From Panorpa germanica (Eukaryota > Arthropoda > Insecta > Mecoptera > Panorpidae): a stretch of 64,000 nt of DNA. The position numbers and the translations under genes were made by a program. The notes beneath the pieces were generated by a model. It worked only from the letters and a program-made list of their open reading frames with translations, did not search any database and was not told the origin of the DNA. Below are positions 26,600-37,100 of the stretch, one piece after another. The first letter of the stretch is position 1; every line of letters starts with the position of its first letter. The stretch lies in the NCBI GenBank assembly GCA_963678705.1, contig OY783217.1, positions 5,952,001 to 6,016,000 of the forward strand. The letters run 5' to 3'.

Positions 26600-27090
26600 C
26601 ATATTTATATTATATATAAAGACATCGTATATCTCTTTTGTGGAGTCAAAATTGATGTTAAATTACCTAACGCCTTAAGCTTTGTGCTTTCATATGCTAA
26701 TAGGGCGTTCATTTAGAGATTTTATGATACGCTTTTAACATTGTGGAAGACTTGCTTTGGCTATACCGAGTATATACGAAGTATTGTATAAAATGTGAAA
26801 TCATATTTATATAACACAATCTCTAAGGCAAGCGTTTAAATATTTGAAATCATGTCTCGCATAAATTTAATATAGCTGAATCTTAAGAAAGGTATGGAAT
26901 TTTAAATATAAATAAGCTTAGATTATTATTAACAGTAAGTAAAATGTGTATTTAATAAGAATGAGATGAATATAATTTTATTTTAAAAAGTTACTTTAAA
27001 ACTAACTAAGTTTTATATAACTTTAATCTTAGATGGTTAAAAATCGTTTCTTTAGGGTATGTAATAAATATTAGATTAACTCACTAATCG

Positions 27091-27095
27091 ATATG
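27091..27095. repeat. Target-site duplication, left (ATATG)
   Basis: ATATG directly abuts the TGTTC start of the 5' LTR and is repeated directly after the 3' LTR. Five bases is within the range for BEL/Pao integrases. Confidence 0.9.
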
Positions 27096-27404
27096 TGTTC
27101 AGTACAAAATTAGTACAGAACATAAGAAGATGTCTCTGTTGGCATTCCAACATTATAATGTATTGTTGTCTCTAATAGAAGTAATGCGCATGACTACAAT
27201 ACGACGACTGCTGTACGCTACAGCGATATGGCATTCGTGTCAGTTGTGTTTTGGGCTTCTACACTGTCAAGATCATAATTCCCAACCATCTTGTTATTAT
27301 AAGAATGTTGGTTCAAAGTTATTAAAAAGTGTAAAATTATTTTATCATTAAACAATTGAATAATTATTCAATCTACAAATACTCGCATGGTTTTATTTCG
27401 TACA
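27096..27404 (+). repeat. 5' LTR (309 bp)
   Basis: Appears identical to the copy at 29899-30207. The first 27 bases form an imperfect inverted repeat (TGTTCAGTAC with GTACAGAACA, one mismatch). Near the 3' end an 18-bp perfect palindrome centred on AATAATTATT lies at 27355-27372, just after an ATTAAA that could act as a polyadenylation signal. A 73-codon open frame inside the LTR looks incidental. Confidence 0.95.
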
Positions 27405-27412
27405 TGCGAAGC

Positions 27413-27426
27413 TGGTCCTTCGAGTC
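27413..27426 (+). promoter_or_regulatory. Probable tRNA primer binding site
   Basis: TGGTCCTTCGAGTC begins with the TGG that pairs with a tRNA CCA end and starts 8 nt after the 5' LTR. A diverged second version (GATCCTTCGAG) follows at about 27438-27448. The matching tRNA cannot be named without a search. The position and TGG start are seen; the primer role is inferred. Confidence 0.6.
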
Positions 27427-28060
27427 TTACAAAGCCGATCCTTCGAGTTTATTAACCGCGTGTGTTTTTCATTGTATTTTTGGCGTTTTATTACATTTGC
27501 CCCTTGGCGATTGCCATTGATTGGGTAAATGGGACGCTCTATTTTGGCGGATTCACGGAGGATTTGGATATTTTACAATTACATTTCCAGAAGCCTTACA
27601 AGCGAAGCTGGATATTTTACAATTACATTTCAAGAAGGTTTTAAATCCTACAAAAAAAAAAAAAACTGGCCTTACAAGCCATTGGTACCCGCGTATGATT
27701 TCGTGGTGTTTTGAGGTTACATCTGTATAGTAACCAGCACAAGTGCAAGCTATTTTGTTACATTTACCCTATGGCGGCCTGGCAAGTCATCAATTGCCAT
27801 TGATTGGGTAATGCAACGCTGGATTCAGACGGTTTGATTACTACACATTTATTTTTCAAGAAAAATTATTCATTACGGAAGAGGGTACATGGATGCTGGA
27901 GGAGAGTAAAATACTTCTTTACTCATGAAGGTACAAAGTTATTATTACTATCTGCAAGTACCAATCTATTAAAAACTTCTCATGTTGCTGGATTAACCTG
28001 GATTAGTTTGTCATCCACGTTTCATCTATCATATAAGTACGAATCTATCACCTAAGCAAG
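27427..28060 (+). other. Retrotransposon leader with internal direct repeats
   Basis: Untranslated leader between the primer binding site and the gag start. It contains a close direct repeat, GGATATTTTACAATTACATT, at about 27566 and again at 27610 (period 44 bp). A second repeat, TTGCCATTGATTGGGTAA, occurs at about 27511 and 27794. There is also an A13 run near 27652-27664. Short open frames here (for example 27804-28055) resemble no known protein and probably are not genes. Confidence 0.65.
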
Positions 28061-29743
28061 ATGGAGGGATTGAAAAGGCTTAGATCGGCGCGGACGGCTG
28101 CAAAAAGTGCAATATCACGGATGGACAATTACGTCAGCGACCCAAGGGCTCTCGACTCCGCTACAGTGGATGTGCTGCAGGTGAAAAAAGAAAAGATGAT
28201 GACTACATTCCAATCGTACGAGCTCACGCAGTACAGCATTTTAGAAATTGATGATCAAGATGAGGAAGACATTGAAGAAGTTGAAGAGAAGTATTTTAAC
28301 ATTATTGCAAAATTAAATGCTAGCATCAATAAGTTAAAAGAAGTTAATAGGCCTGAATTAGTTCCATTGAAGCTCCCAGCGGTGGAAATTCCAACCTTCG
28401 ATGGCAAGGATATAACCAGGTTTAAGCCCTTTTATGAGCTCTTCCAAGCAGTGGTTCACAATAATGCATCATTGTCCGATGTTCAAAGACTTTTTTATTT
28501 GAGAAAGTATCTCGTTGATGAGGCTCTCTCAATAATTATAAATCTGCCGCTTGTGAACAGTTCATACAAAGAGGCTATTGATTTATTGTTAGCGCGGTAT
28601 GAAAATAAGGCAAGATTAATCTTTTATCACATTAATATAATACTTGATATTCCCAACATGCAGAAAGGTACTGCAGTCGATATAAGGGCTTTTTTATGTC
28701 AAGTAAAACAGCAATTACAAGCGTTAAAAAATCTTGATGAGCCTGTAGACAAGTGGGATATGATTTTAATCTCGGCCTTAAGTAGAAAATTAGATATCGT
28801 TACTAACCGCACTTTCCACATGGAAAGAAATTTAGAAGAACTGCCTACTATGGCAGAATTTATTTCATTTTTAGAAAGACGTGCAATTGCAATTGAGTAT
28901 AGTTTAGATTATAAAAATATGTCACATGACAATAATAATAAAGGAAATGTGGTTCCAAGAAAATTGTATAATAAAAATAAGTATTCACATAATAATATTG
29001 TATGTAATCTTGCTATTTGTGAATATACAAACCTTGAGAATGTTATGGAACAATCTTGGACAACTGAGAAAGTCCCAGAGGAATCAGATAAGTTTTCTGA
29101 GGATTACTTAAAGGCTGAACATAAATTTCAAAATTCAGTAGCACTTAAAAATAATTTAACTGTTGATTTGCCATTACTCAGCCTAGTAAATAAAATAGAA
29201 TTGGAGGATTCTTTCTCAGTTGCCCCGCAAAGATTTAATGTGTTGGAAAAAAGATTTAGACACAATCCTTCATTATTGGAGGTTTATAAAACATTATTAA
29301 ACAGATCAACCAGTATTATGACATTAGGTTTAAAACACAATATTATTTTTATAAATATTAAAATAAAAACAAATTTAATTTGCTACAAGTCCAGTGTAGC
29401 TCCATCAAGTAAGGTACTTACAATACCCCAGCTTGAGATTATTAGCGCAGTGTTGCTGGTGCGAATCAAACAAGCAACAAATAAAATTTTTGATTCAAAT
29501 ACAATACTTCCATCAGATATTAATTGCAATGTTTACAACATTGATGTAAAACAAACATCTGTACTGTTGGAATTGTTAAAAGATAATTGTTTCAATAACA
29601 TTGTAACTATTGAGTTGATGATTGTTGTGTACATTATGCAAATGATAATGTATGCTACATTGATAATTATGGTTTCTGTTATATTTAGGATAGTAATTAA
29701 TTTGTTTTATATTATTTTCACAAAATTATGTAGACTACCATAG
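28061..29743 (+). CDS. Fused gag / truncated pol polyprotein of a BEL/Pao element (560 aa)
   Basis: One uninterrupted ORF starting at ATG (context CAAGATGGAG) and ending TAG. Residues about 1-100 are charged and helical. Residues about 104-290 match the Pao-type gag domain (DUF1759-like), with the landmarks LPAVEIPTFDGKD, HNNASLSDVQRLFYLRKYL and LLLARYENK. Residues about 291-320 are Asn-rich, and the usual CCHC zinc knuckle is absent. Residues about 324-412 resemble the sequence just before the RT domain (VMEQSW-x(4)-VPEESDKFSEDY; LEKRFRHNPSLLEVYK). Residues about 440-475 resemble the segment after RT (SSVAPSSKVLTIPQLEI). Protease, the RT palm with its YxDD motif, and integrase are missing. 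Residues about 513-556 form a hydrophobic, membrane-like tail. The ORF stays open across the inferred deletion joins. The gag part could still form particles; the pol pieces cannot be catalytic. Confidence 0.85.
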   Translation: MEGLKRLRSARTAAKSAISRMDNYVSDPRALDSATVDVLQVKKEKMMTTFQSYELTQYSILEIDDQDEEDIEEVEEKYFNIIAKLNASINKLKEVNRPELVPLKLPAVEIPTFDGKDITRFKPFYELFQAVVHNNASLSDVQRLFYLRKYLVDEALSIIINLPLVNSSYKEAIDLLLARYENKARLIFYHINIILDIPNMQKGTAVDIRAFLCQVKQQLQALKNLDEPVDKWDMILISALSRKLDIVTNRTFHMERNLEELPTMAEFISFLERRAIAIEYSLDYKNMSHDNNNKGNVVPRKLYNKNKYSHNNIVCNLAICEYTNLENVMEQSWTTEKVPEESDKFSEDYLKAEHKFQNSVALKNNLTVDLPLLSLVNKIELEDSFSVAPQRFNVLEKRFRHNPSLLEVYKTLLNRSTSIMTLGLKHNIIFINIKIKTNLICYKSSVAPSSKVLTIPQLEIISAVLLVRIKQATNKIFDSNTILPSDINCNVYNIDVKQTSVLLELLKDNCFNNIVTIELMIVVYIMQMIMYATLIIMVSVIFRIVINLFYIIFTKLCRLP

Positions 29744-29898
29744 AGTTAAGAAGTTTATGTTATTTTGTGTAATTTTGTTTATAATAGTTTTAAGAAGTTC
29801 ACATTATTTTTTGTAAATTGGTTTATAATAATTTTATGTAACATTGTATAATTTGATATTGGTTGTGAGCTTATCTACTTCTGCTGGCTGGCAATTTA

Positions 29899-30207
29899 TG
29901 TTCAGTACAAAATTAGTACAGAACATAAGAAGATGTCTCTGTTGGCATTCCAACATTATAATGTATTGTTGTCTCTAATAGAAGTAATGCGCATGACTAC
30001 AATACGACGACTGCTGTACGCTACAGCGATATGGCATTCGTGTCAGTTGTGTTTTGGGCTTCTACACTGTCAAGATCATAATTCCCAACCATCTTGTTAT
30101 TATAAGAATGTTGGTTCAAAGTTATTAAAAAGTGTAAAATTATTTTATCATTAAACAATTGAATAATTATTCAATCTACAAATACTCGCATGGTTTTATT
30201 TCGTACA
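29899..30207 (+). repeat. 3' LTR (309 bp)
   Basis: Right-hand copy of the LTR, with no difference seen by eye from the left copy. It ends TTTCGTACA and is followed directly by the target duplication ATATG. The ATTAAA and the 18-bp palindrome (30158-30175) would place the transcript 3' end in this copy. The sequence just upstream (GCTGGCTGGCAATTTA) contains no obvious polypurine tract. Confidence 0.95.
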
Positions 30208-30212
30208 ATATG
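30208..30212. repeat. Target-site duplication, right (ATATG)
   Basis: ATATG directly follows the ...TCGTACA end of the 3' LTR and matches the left flank at 27091-27095. Confidence 0.9.
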
Positions 30213-32683
30213 CTTTTAAAATGTGTAAAAACAATGATGAAGCTATTTTTGACATGGAAAGAGAAACAATAGGTATTACAATCTTGGTGTACATTAAATT
30301 TATTTACTGATGCTGTAAAACTATTATAAAAAAGGAAAAAAAAATAATTATTATGATAATTTAAATAATTATGATTTAGCTTTAGCTTGCTATTAGTGCT
30401 ATACTTGCTATAGTATTAGAAATTAGACAATAATAGAATATTTCCTATTGCCTAATACTGAGTCCTATTACCGACAATCTCCTGCCATGTGGCCAGTATT
30501 TGTAGAAGCATGGCATCATCCCGTTTTTAAAACCGTTGATTAATAAGTGAGTATCTATGTACATAATCAATATAACTTGATAACAACCAATTCCAGAAAA
30601 TATAATACTGGTTCGGAGATCTAACCTGAAGACATAACAGTCTAATGTCAAACATCATTACACTGTGACGTTAATAAAACTAATATTTACTATGTATTTA
30701 ATTAACACATACATTTTGAAGTAAATTATATGTAACAAGTTAAATTACCTCAATGTACATGCAGCAGAAGTGAGAAGTGATTTGGTTAAATGCGTTGTGC
30801 AATTTATAAAGGACCAACAAATAGAAGTATAAGTTAAACACAGCGAAGTAAATATCATTTTGTTTTACTATTTCAATGTATAATATAATTACGTAAAGAT
30901 AACATTAAGAAATGTACAACATATTTTGTAATTGGCATACTTAGACAAAAAGACTCAGAAAGCTAAAGTCAAAAATAAATAAAAAATTAAAAAAATGTAT
31001 ATGCAGATTTACAATAAATTCGGATAAAGTTGTAGAAAGAAGTAATTTAAAATCTCTTGGCATACTCGTGCATATATATCCGTAAATATAAACTATATAC
31101 ACATACATAGATCTCAGTGTCTCTGTGTAAACAGGTCTTGATATTTCCTATTTGTAAGTCACCCACCTTATAATACTGCTTCCACTTTAGTTTAGGAAAT
31201 ATTTCGACTGAGATTTAACCCCGCTTGTATTCATGTCCCGACCAAAAGAATCTTCAATATTTACCCTTTAGATTTAGAGATATAGGTTGTGCCAGGAGCG
31301 CACCTGAATGGCTATAGTATACTCCGTTCTACATACTTTATGATTTTTTTGTAGCTAAACTAATGATAACTTTTATTTGTTTAAAAATACTAATTTCAGC
31401 ATGTTCAGACTTGTTGATAGAGTTTTCTGGTTTTCCAAAAATACATGATCGAAATCAGCTACATATTTCTTTTTTATATGAAATTTACGAGACAGCAATC
31501 AAAAAAAAGTAAAGCATTTTTATGAAAGCTCAAAAACATCTCACTATGTATTTATTTTTGAAATTTCGGAAAAAAATATTTTTATTATCATGTTCAAGCA
31601 TGTTCTTGTTTTTTTATTCACTTTATTTGACGTCTGTCTATTTCCGATACTGAGTTCTATTATCAACAACTGACACGTCACCAGTTTTGGCTACTGTGCT
31701 GTCTATATTCGTTAAGTGTTGTTGCTCACATTTAAAATAACTGTTTCGACCAAACATTAAGTAAAACTAATCAGTCAGTAATGGACAAATTAATACCAGT
31801 ATATTTGTTAATACAATAGCTAAAATAGCAGACAATAAGAAAAGATAACTAAAATATATTCTTTTACATTATCTCTATCTACGCTCCTGGTAGAACACAT
31901 GTAGTACCTCCTGGTGGAACAGATGCCCCCAGATTTCCTTGACATCTGATGTTTGAAATGTGGTTTCAAATACCGAATTCCCTGGATGCGATAAAGTCAA
32001 TCTGATTGCCTTACTCTGATCGAATAGTGAATTACAATTTTGTGGAATAATACTTTGACTGACTTTAGCCATCGTCTACGACTACCACTTTACATTTTAT
32101 TTGTAGATTTATTGATAATATTGATGAACGATTATTTTATTCAAATGGTTTTCGAATACTTAGTCAATAGATGACTTTTAAATGACATATACGTGTCACT
32201 TAACGACCTCTTAAATATACTTTAACACTTGTTTTAAAATATTGATATCTTTTTCTTGAATTTTTATTGCTTATTTACATTTTTTTGTTGAGATACTTTA
32301 TCTGGAGAACTTTTTATATGGAATAGGAAATGGAAAATGCGTATGGTTAAGATGTATCTGAATAATATTTTGTTATTGGGGTATAGCTCGTTTATAAATA
32401 TAATAAAACATATTTTTGCAATTCCAGCAACTGCTATAAAAGAAAAGGAAGAGAGAGCGTCAAATATATTAGTGATTTTGGTAAAGGTCACCTTTGTATT
32501 CTATTATAGATGATAAGTTATCACTGTCTATTTACAGATTCATGAAACTGTTTTTGTGTTTCTGTGGGCAACCGTCTAGCTTCTGTCTGCAAAATTATCA
32601 CTCCCAATTCCCTTATCATTCCCATTAACATTTTCAAGGTGTACGATTTGGTATAATTGCCTTATAAACCTAATTAACAGCTC

Positions 32684-32685
<2 letters not shown>

Positions 32686-32741
<56 letters not shown>
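32686..32741. repeat. (AT)n microsatellite, about 28 units
   Basis: An uninterrupted AT run between CTCAG and TTCGTAC. Confidence 0.97.
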
Positions 32742-32743
<2 letters not shown>

Positions 32744-33779
32744 GTACAATTCGTCTTTAGAAATGTCTACTCAGTCTAATTGGGAAATTTAAACGTCAAA
32801 TTAGAGACCCTCGATATTGATAATGCGGTACACCAAATTTTCCCTTAAAATATATCAATTGTGGTCCACAAATATTAGACGTTAAAAAATGTAATTGAGA
32901 TAGTTAAACCATTAGGTCGTTCCAAAAGCAGCAGCCGTGCTTAACCTACCAGAAATATCCCTCTATGTAAACTTCCATATCTGTAATAAAAAAAGTTGAT
33001 GCGTAGTGTGTCCAGCTATGTTCGAACAGGGCTTCCACAGTTCGATATAATATATATTGTAAATGCTTTAGCCGGCACATCGTTTCACAACGAGCGCTGG
33101 TAAAGTACTGAGGTGGTGTTCACACTTTCTGGGAGTATAAATATAAAAGTAAAAGCACAAACAATTGAGAGTAAATGGAAGCAAGACTACCATAAAATTA
33201 GATGACCATGTAGTCAAAGTTGAGGTAGTGGCACCACACACAACATTTGCACGCAGCGCTGTCTTATTTACGTGATGCCAAGTGCTCACTTTCGTACTGT
33301 TCCATACGCGACGTTCTCCATCGCGATATTCTAGTCACTAGGTTTACGGGAGGTGTTATTTATTATATATTTATTTATTACTTATCATATAGAAGTAGTA
33401 GAAAGATCTGCGCCTATAAATTGATAAGTAAAAGGTCCTCTAGATTATCTAAATATCTCACTTTGCAGGTTGACACTAATTGATTTACTCTTTTGACGGA
33501 CTAAGGCCCTAAAATGAAGCGAATAGCCTACTATTGACGTTACAAATCAGCTGACATTCTACTGGAATGAATCTCTAATGGATTCAACAATATTCAATTT
33601 TCTCAATTTTTGTATTTCATAAAACGCAGCATGTTTCAATGAGACTCTATTTAAAATAAACATCCGTACTAAAATCAAACTCTGCATCCGTTTCATTCAC
33701 AATTAGAGCCCCGTCGCGTTTAATTTAAGACTCAATTGAAAACATTTTGCATGGGGTCTGTGTGAATTGGTTTTCCGAG

Positions 33780-34120
33780 TCCGTCACTCTTCCTCTATCC
33801 ACTCTAACTCTCTCTCTGCTTGACCTGTGCCAAAACTATCGTTTATTACCATGTGTGAGAGTAAACAATTAGCTGGTGAACCCATCCCCATCCTTGTCCC
33901 TGGCCAGCAACCACTATCATTCCCCATTTACCCTACCAAACATTCCGTCAGCATTATCCCACTGGGAAATACATCACAGGAACGCTGCGGTGTGTTGGAA
34001 CCACGGGATACCCACATACACCTCCCACCAATGCTCCCCTACTGTTCCTCCTTCCCCTGGACAGTACGGCCCGTGACCTGCTCAACACAGGTGCTAGACT
34101 ATAAAATTCTTCAATAACCA
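33780..34120. other. C-rich, GC-elevated patch with overlapping open frames; not identified
   Basis: A pyrimidine-rich segment that stands out from its flanks. Two overlapping plus-strand frames stay open (33827-34117, 96 codons, non-ATG start; 33876-34076, 66 codons). The longer frame is Pro-rich (GEPIPILVPGQQPLSFPIYP) and resembles no protein I know. Low stop density may simply reflect higher GC. It could be a degraded repeat, a regulatory element or an unrecognised exon. I do not call a gene. Confidence 0.35.
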
Positions 34121-37100
34121 GAATTTAACACACAAAAATAAAATAAATATCACGAAACATCAATAATTTTGTGTTAAAAGACATTATTGTTTACAGGTGT
34201 TATTGATTATATATACTATTTATTAGGTCAAACAAATTATTAGAATTTTTTCACCCATTTAATGTCTAAACATTAAATGCGAAGTCGCACTAATGTCTAA
34301 ACATAAAATATCACTAATACGTTTTCTATATAAGAGAATAGGACGACGGAGAAGCCTTCTGTGTGGTGACCCGAGAATCGTCTCAAAACGCCAGGTAGAA
34401 CCATACCTTTAAAAGACAACGTATGCAACTAAAATTTCTCCCCACCATTGATACATACTATGCTACCATTGATGCAGGCTATACCTAGATGTACACATAG
34501 AATTTTATTTTTATTGAACTTTGCTATCAGAGTGTTTCTCACTTCAGACAAATTAAGCACTGGGCAGTGCAGTCACCCATAAAGGCGTGTTGAGCCCGCT
34601 GAACCGATCTACCTACGAGTACCATATTGCATGGGTATATGAATGATCCAGCATCCAGCCAGAGTCAATAGGGCTGCGACGAGTGGTCGACCTAATGTCG
34701 ATTTGCGCGAATAGTAGTCATTACACACAGCGGTTATTGGGGATAGATTGTGCTCTATGACCTCCACGATGAAAGTAGATTTATCTCGCTGGACGTTAAA
34801 TATATTTATGTTTCATTGTCTACCATACAAATAATTATGACAAGAATCGCGTAATATTCGTACGAATTGAAACGAATCGTATTATAATACAATTATAACT
34901 GTTTTTTGGATGAAAGGAGGAGCAAAGATCCATTTTAGGATCAGGATAGGTCTAAAATTTCTTTTTTTTAACTTTAAGTACACAGTGAGGTAAATCACTA
35001 CCGTTTAAACTGTTGTCTAAATAATACTCTGTAAATTACATAATTCAATTAAGATATGTTGCAACTGATATTAATAGAGAGGGGGTATAATATACTCGTA
35101 GATGGGGAAGAGAAGGGAAATGTCTAAGTGAAGGGCTTAGCGTCGTAGACAAGTTGCAGACAGAATTAAGCTGCCTTATTATCTGATTTCTAGGTTAGAT
35201 AAATATAATGACTGGTTGGTTACATCATTAGTAGATACGAGAACCTTGTTAAATGTGTATTACATTGGTGTAATTTGTGGTTACATTACCATACATCTGT
35301 ACTAATATGATATGAAAATAACAGTAACTGCACAGATTATGCGGTTGGATGAATGCTAACAACTTGGAATATGTATGATAATGAAATAACTACTGGTATG
35401 TTTCTAGGATACAAACCAAATCTATATTATTAAAGGTGTAACGTTTGCATATCTGTCAGACTATTTTGCAAACTTTTTATATATAGCACTTTCGTCCAAG
35501 CATGAGCTATATATATTTACTAACACAAATAATTTGTAGTAACTTAACTAACACAATCATAATTATTCTGACAACACCAATTCTGAGGGGTCTCAGGAAA
35601 TGAGGTCCCAATGCCTGAATTTTCAATATTTAGAAATGAAAATTTCACAAAATATTTGTCAAATGTTTATCTGTAATATGTAAAAAAGTTTGAATAAAAT
35701 AATTCATTTATCACATTAAAGAAAAATTAGAGAAGATATGCTTTTTCTTTAGCCTTCGAAACCCACCTAACCTCTTAAAATCGCCTTCAGAGTCTGGATC
35801 AGATAATAAGTATATTTTTAAATACTTTTTACCATTACTTTCTTTGTAATATTTGTTATTAATAATTATATAATCTCAAAAGTTATCAGTAAAAGTTTAA
35901 TCATTCTTTTGAATTTTAATACATGACAGAAAACTTTGAACCTGTGTTCAAAAACAAGTCATTGATAAGCCGTCACTGTTAATAAACTTATCAGTTCTTT
36001 TGACAGGTTGTGATACCAGTGTCTAGACAGTATTAATATTAAATTGAATAAAAGTACTTCGCTGACAGGCTGACCACACCACATCATATGAAATATGAAA
36101 AAGAAAATCAAGTCAATACAAAAGCCAGATGTTTTTAAAAACTTTATTATTTCGAAACAACTTCTTAAGAGCTTTTCTGTTATATAAATACTCTTAGTAC
36201 GTAATGCGATACTTTATTTGTTTTATGCTGTAACATCTGTTGTATTTAATTAAATTAGTCTGCCAGTAATTTATCAAAATCGTTAATTAATATTATTTTA
36301 TTTTTCGTTTGTTTCAAGGTTACTTGAATGTTAACTTTTGTATAATTTTGGGTTAATTATCTAAGTAAACATTTTGTTTAATATAAAGTTGGAAAATGTT
36401 TATCTAAGGTGCGAGTAAGAATAAATGAAATTGTTATTTAATTAACAAAATCTTGTATAATTGTGTCTGACATTTTATACTAATTAATTATATTGAAATT
36501 GAATTAATATTAGAAAGTAATAAAATTAATTTCGCTTAGCAAAATATTCATAAAATGAAAAATATGTTGTAGATATATTATTAAACAGTTTTTACGAGTA
36601 TCTAATTCTACAAGAAAAAAGTTTCACTGCTCAATTCGAACAATGGTAGTGGTTATTTTAATCAGAGAGTGCAGTATTAACTATTCTATGATATAATCTT
36701 TTTGATTGACTTACTGTTTTGATACTGGTAACGGACAAGGACGGAGTATACTAAAAGGACTATATAAGGATAGATTATAAGATGCAAGAAAAAGTGTTCC
36801 AATTTTCAGGACAGAACCATTAAGAAAATTCTAATAAAAAATTATAAACCCTTTTGATATTGTCTAATGTTGTGTGTTTCTAATGCATTTCAAACAATTA
36901 AAGATAACATCACATGTAACGGTTTCCGTATATTTAAATATCTATGTTCTACAATCAGTTTTTCCGTTAATACATTTCCAATTCCATTATGCATTTGTAG
37001 ATCGGATCAACTTCCTTGAACTTTGAACTCTTTTGTCTTCACCATACAGTGGAGTGGTATGTAGTTTACAAGCAACCGCTATTAGAACACATGCTTTTCT

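Larger units (their letters stand above)
27096..30207 (+). mobile_element. Complete but internally deleted BEL/Pao LTR retrotransposon
   Basis: Two 309-bp direct repeats (27096-27404 and 29899-30207) that appear identical by eye begin TGTTCAGTAC and end TTTCGTACA, so they show the TG...CA ends of retroviral-type LTRs. The element is flanked by a 5-bp duplication, ATATG, at 27091-27095 and 30208-30212, as expected for an integrase-mediated insertion. The interior holds a probable primer binding site, a repeat-bearing leader, and one 560-codon ORF with Pao-type gag and fragments of pol. At 3.1 kb it is roughly half or less of the usual 6-8 kb of autonomous BEL/Pao elements. Loss of protease, RT core and integrase makes it non-autonomous. 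Identical LTRs indicate a recent insertion. Confidence 0.93.

Noticed and set aside
26519..26716. 65-codon ORF with an Ile-Tyr repeat
   Set aside because: It is a translation of the (AT)n microsatellite.
27130..27351. 73-codon ORF repeated exactly at 29933-30154
   Set aside because: Both lie within the LTRs, so the duplication reflects the LTR pair and not a gene duplication.
27462..28055. Several overlapping ORFs of 60-83 codons upstream of gag
   Set aside because: They sit in the retrotransposon leader, overlap in different frames and contain the leader direct repeats; no protein family is recognisable.
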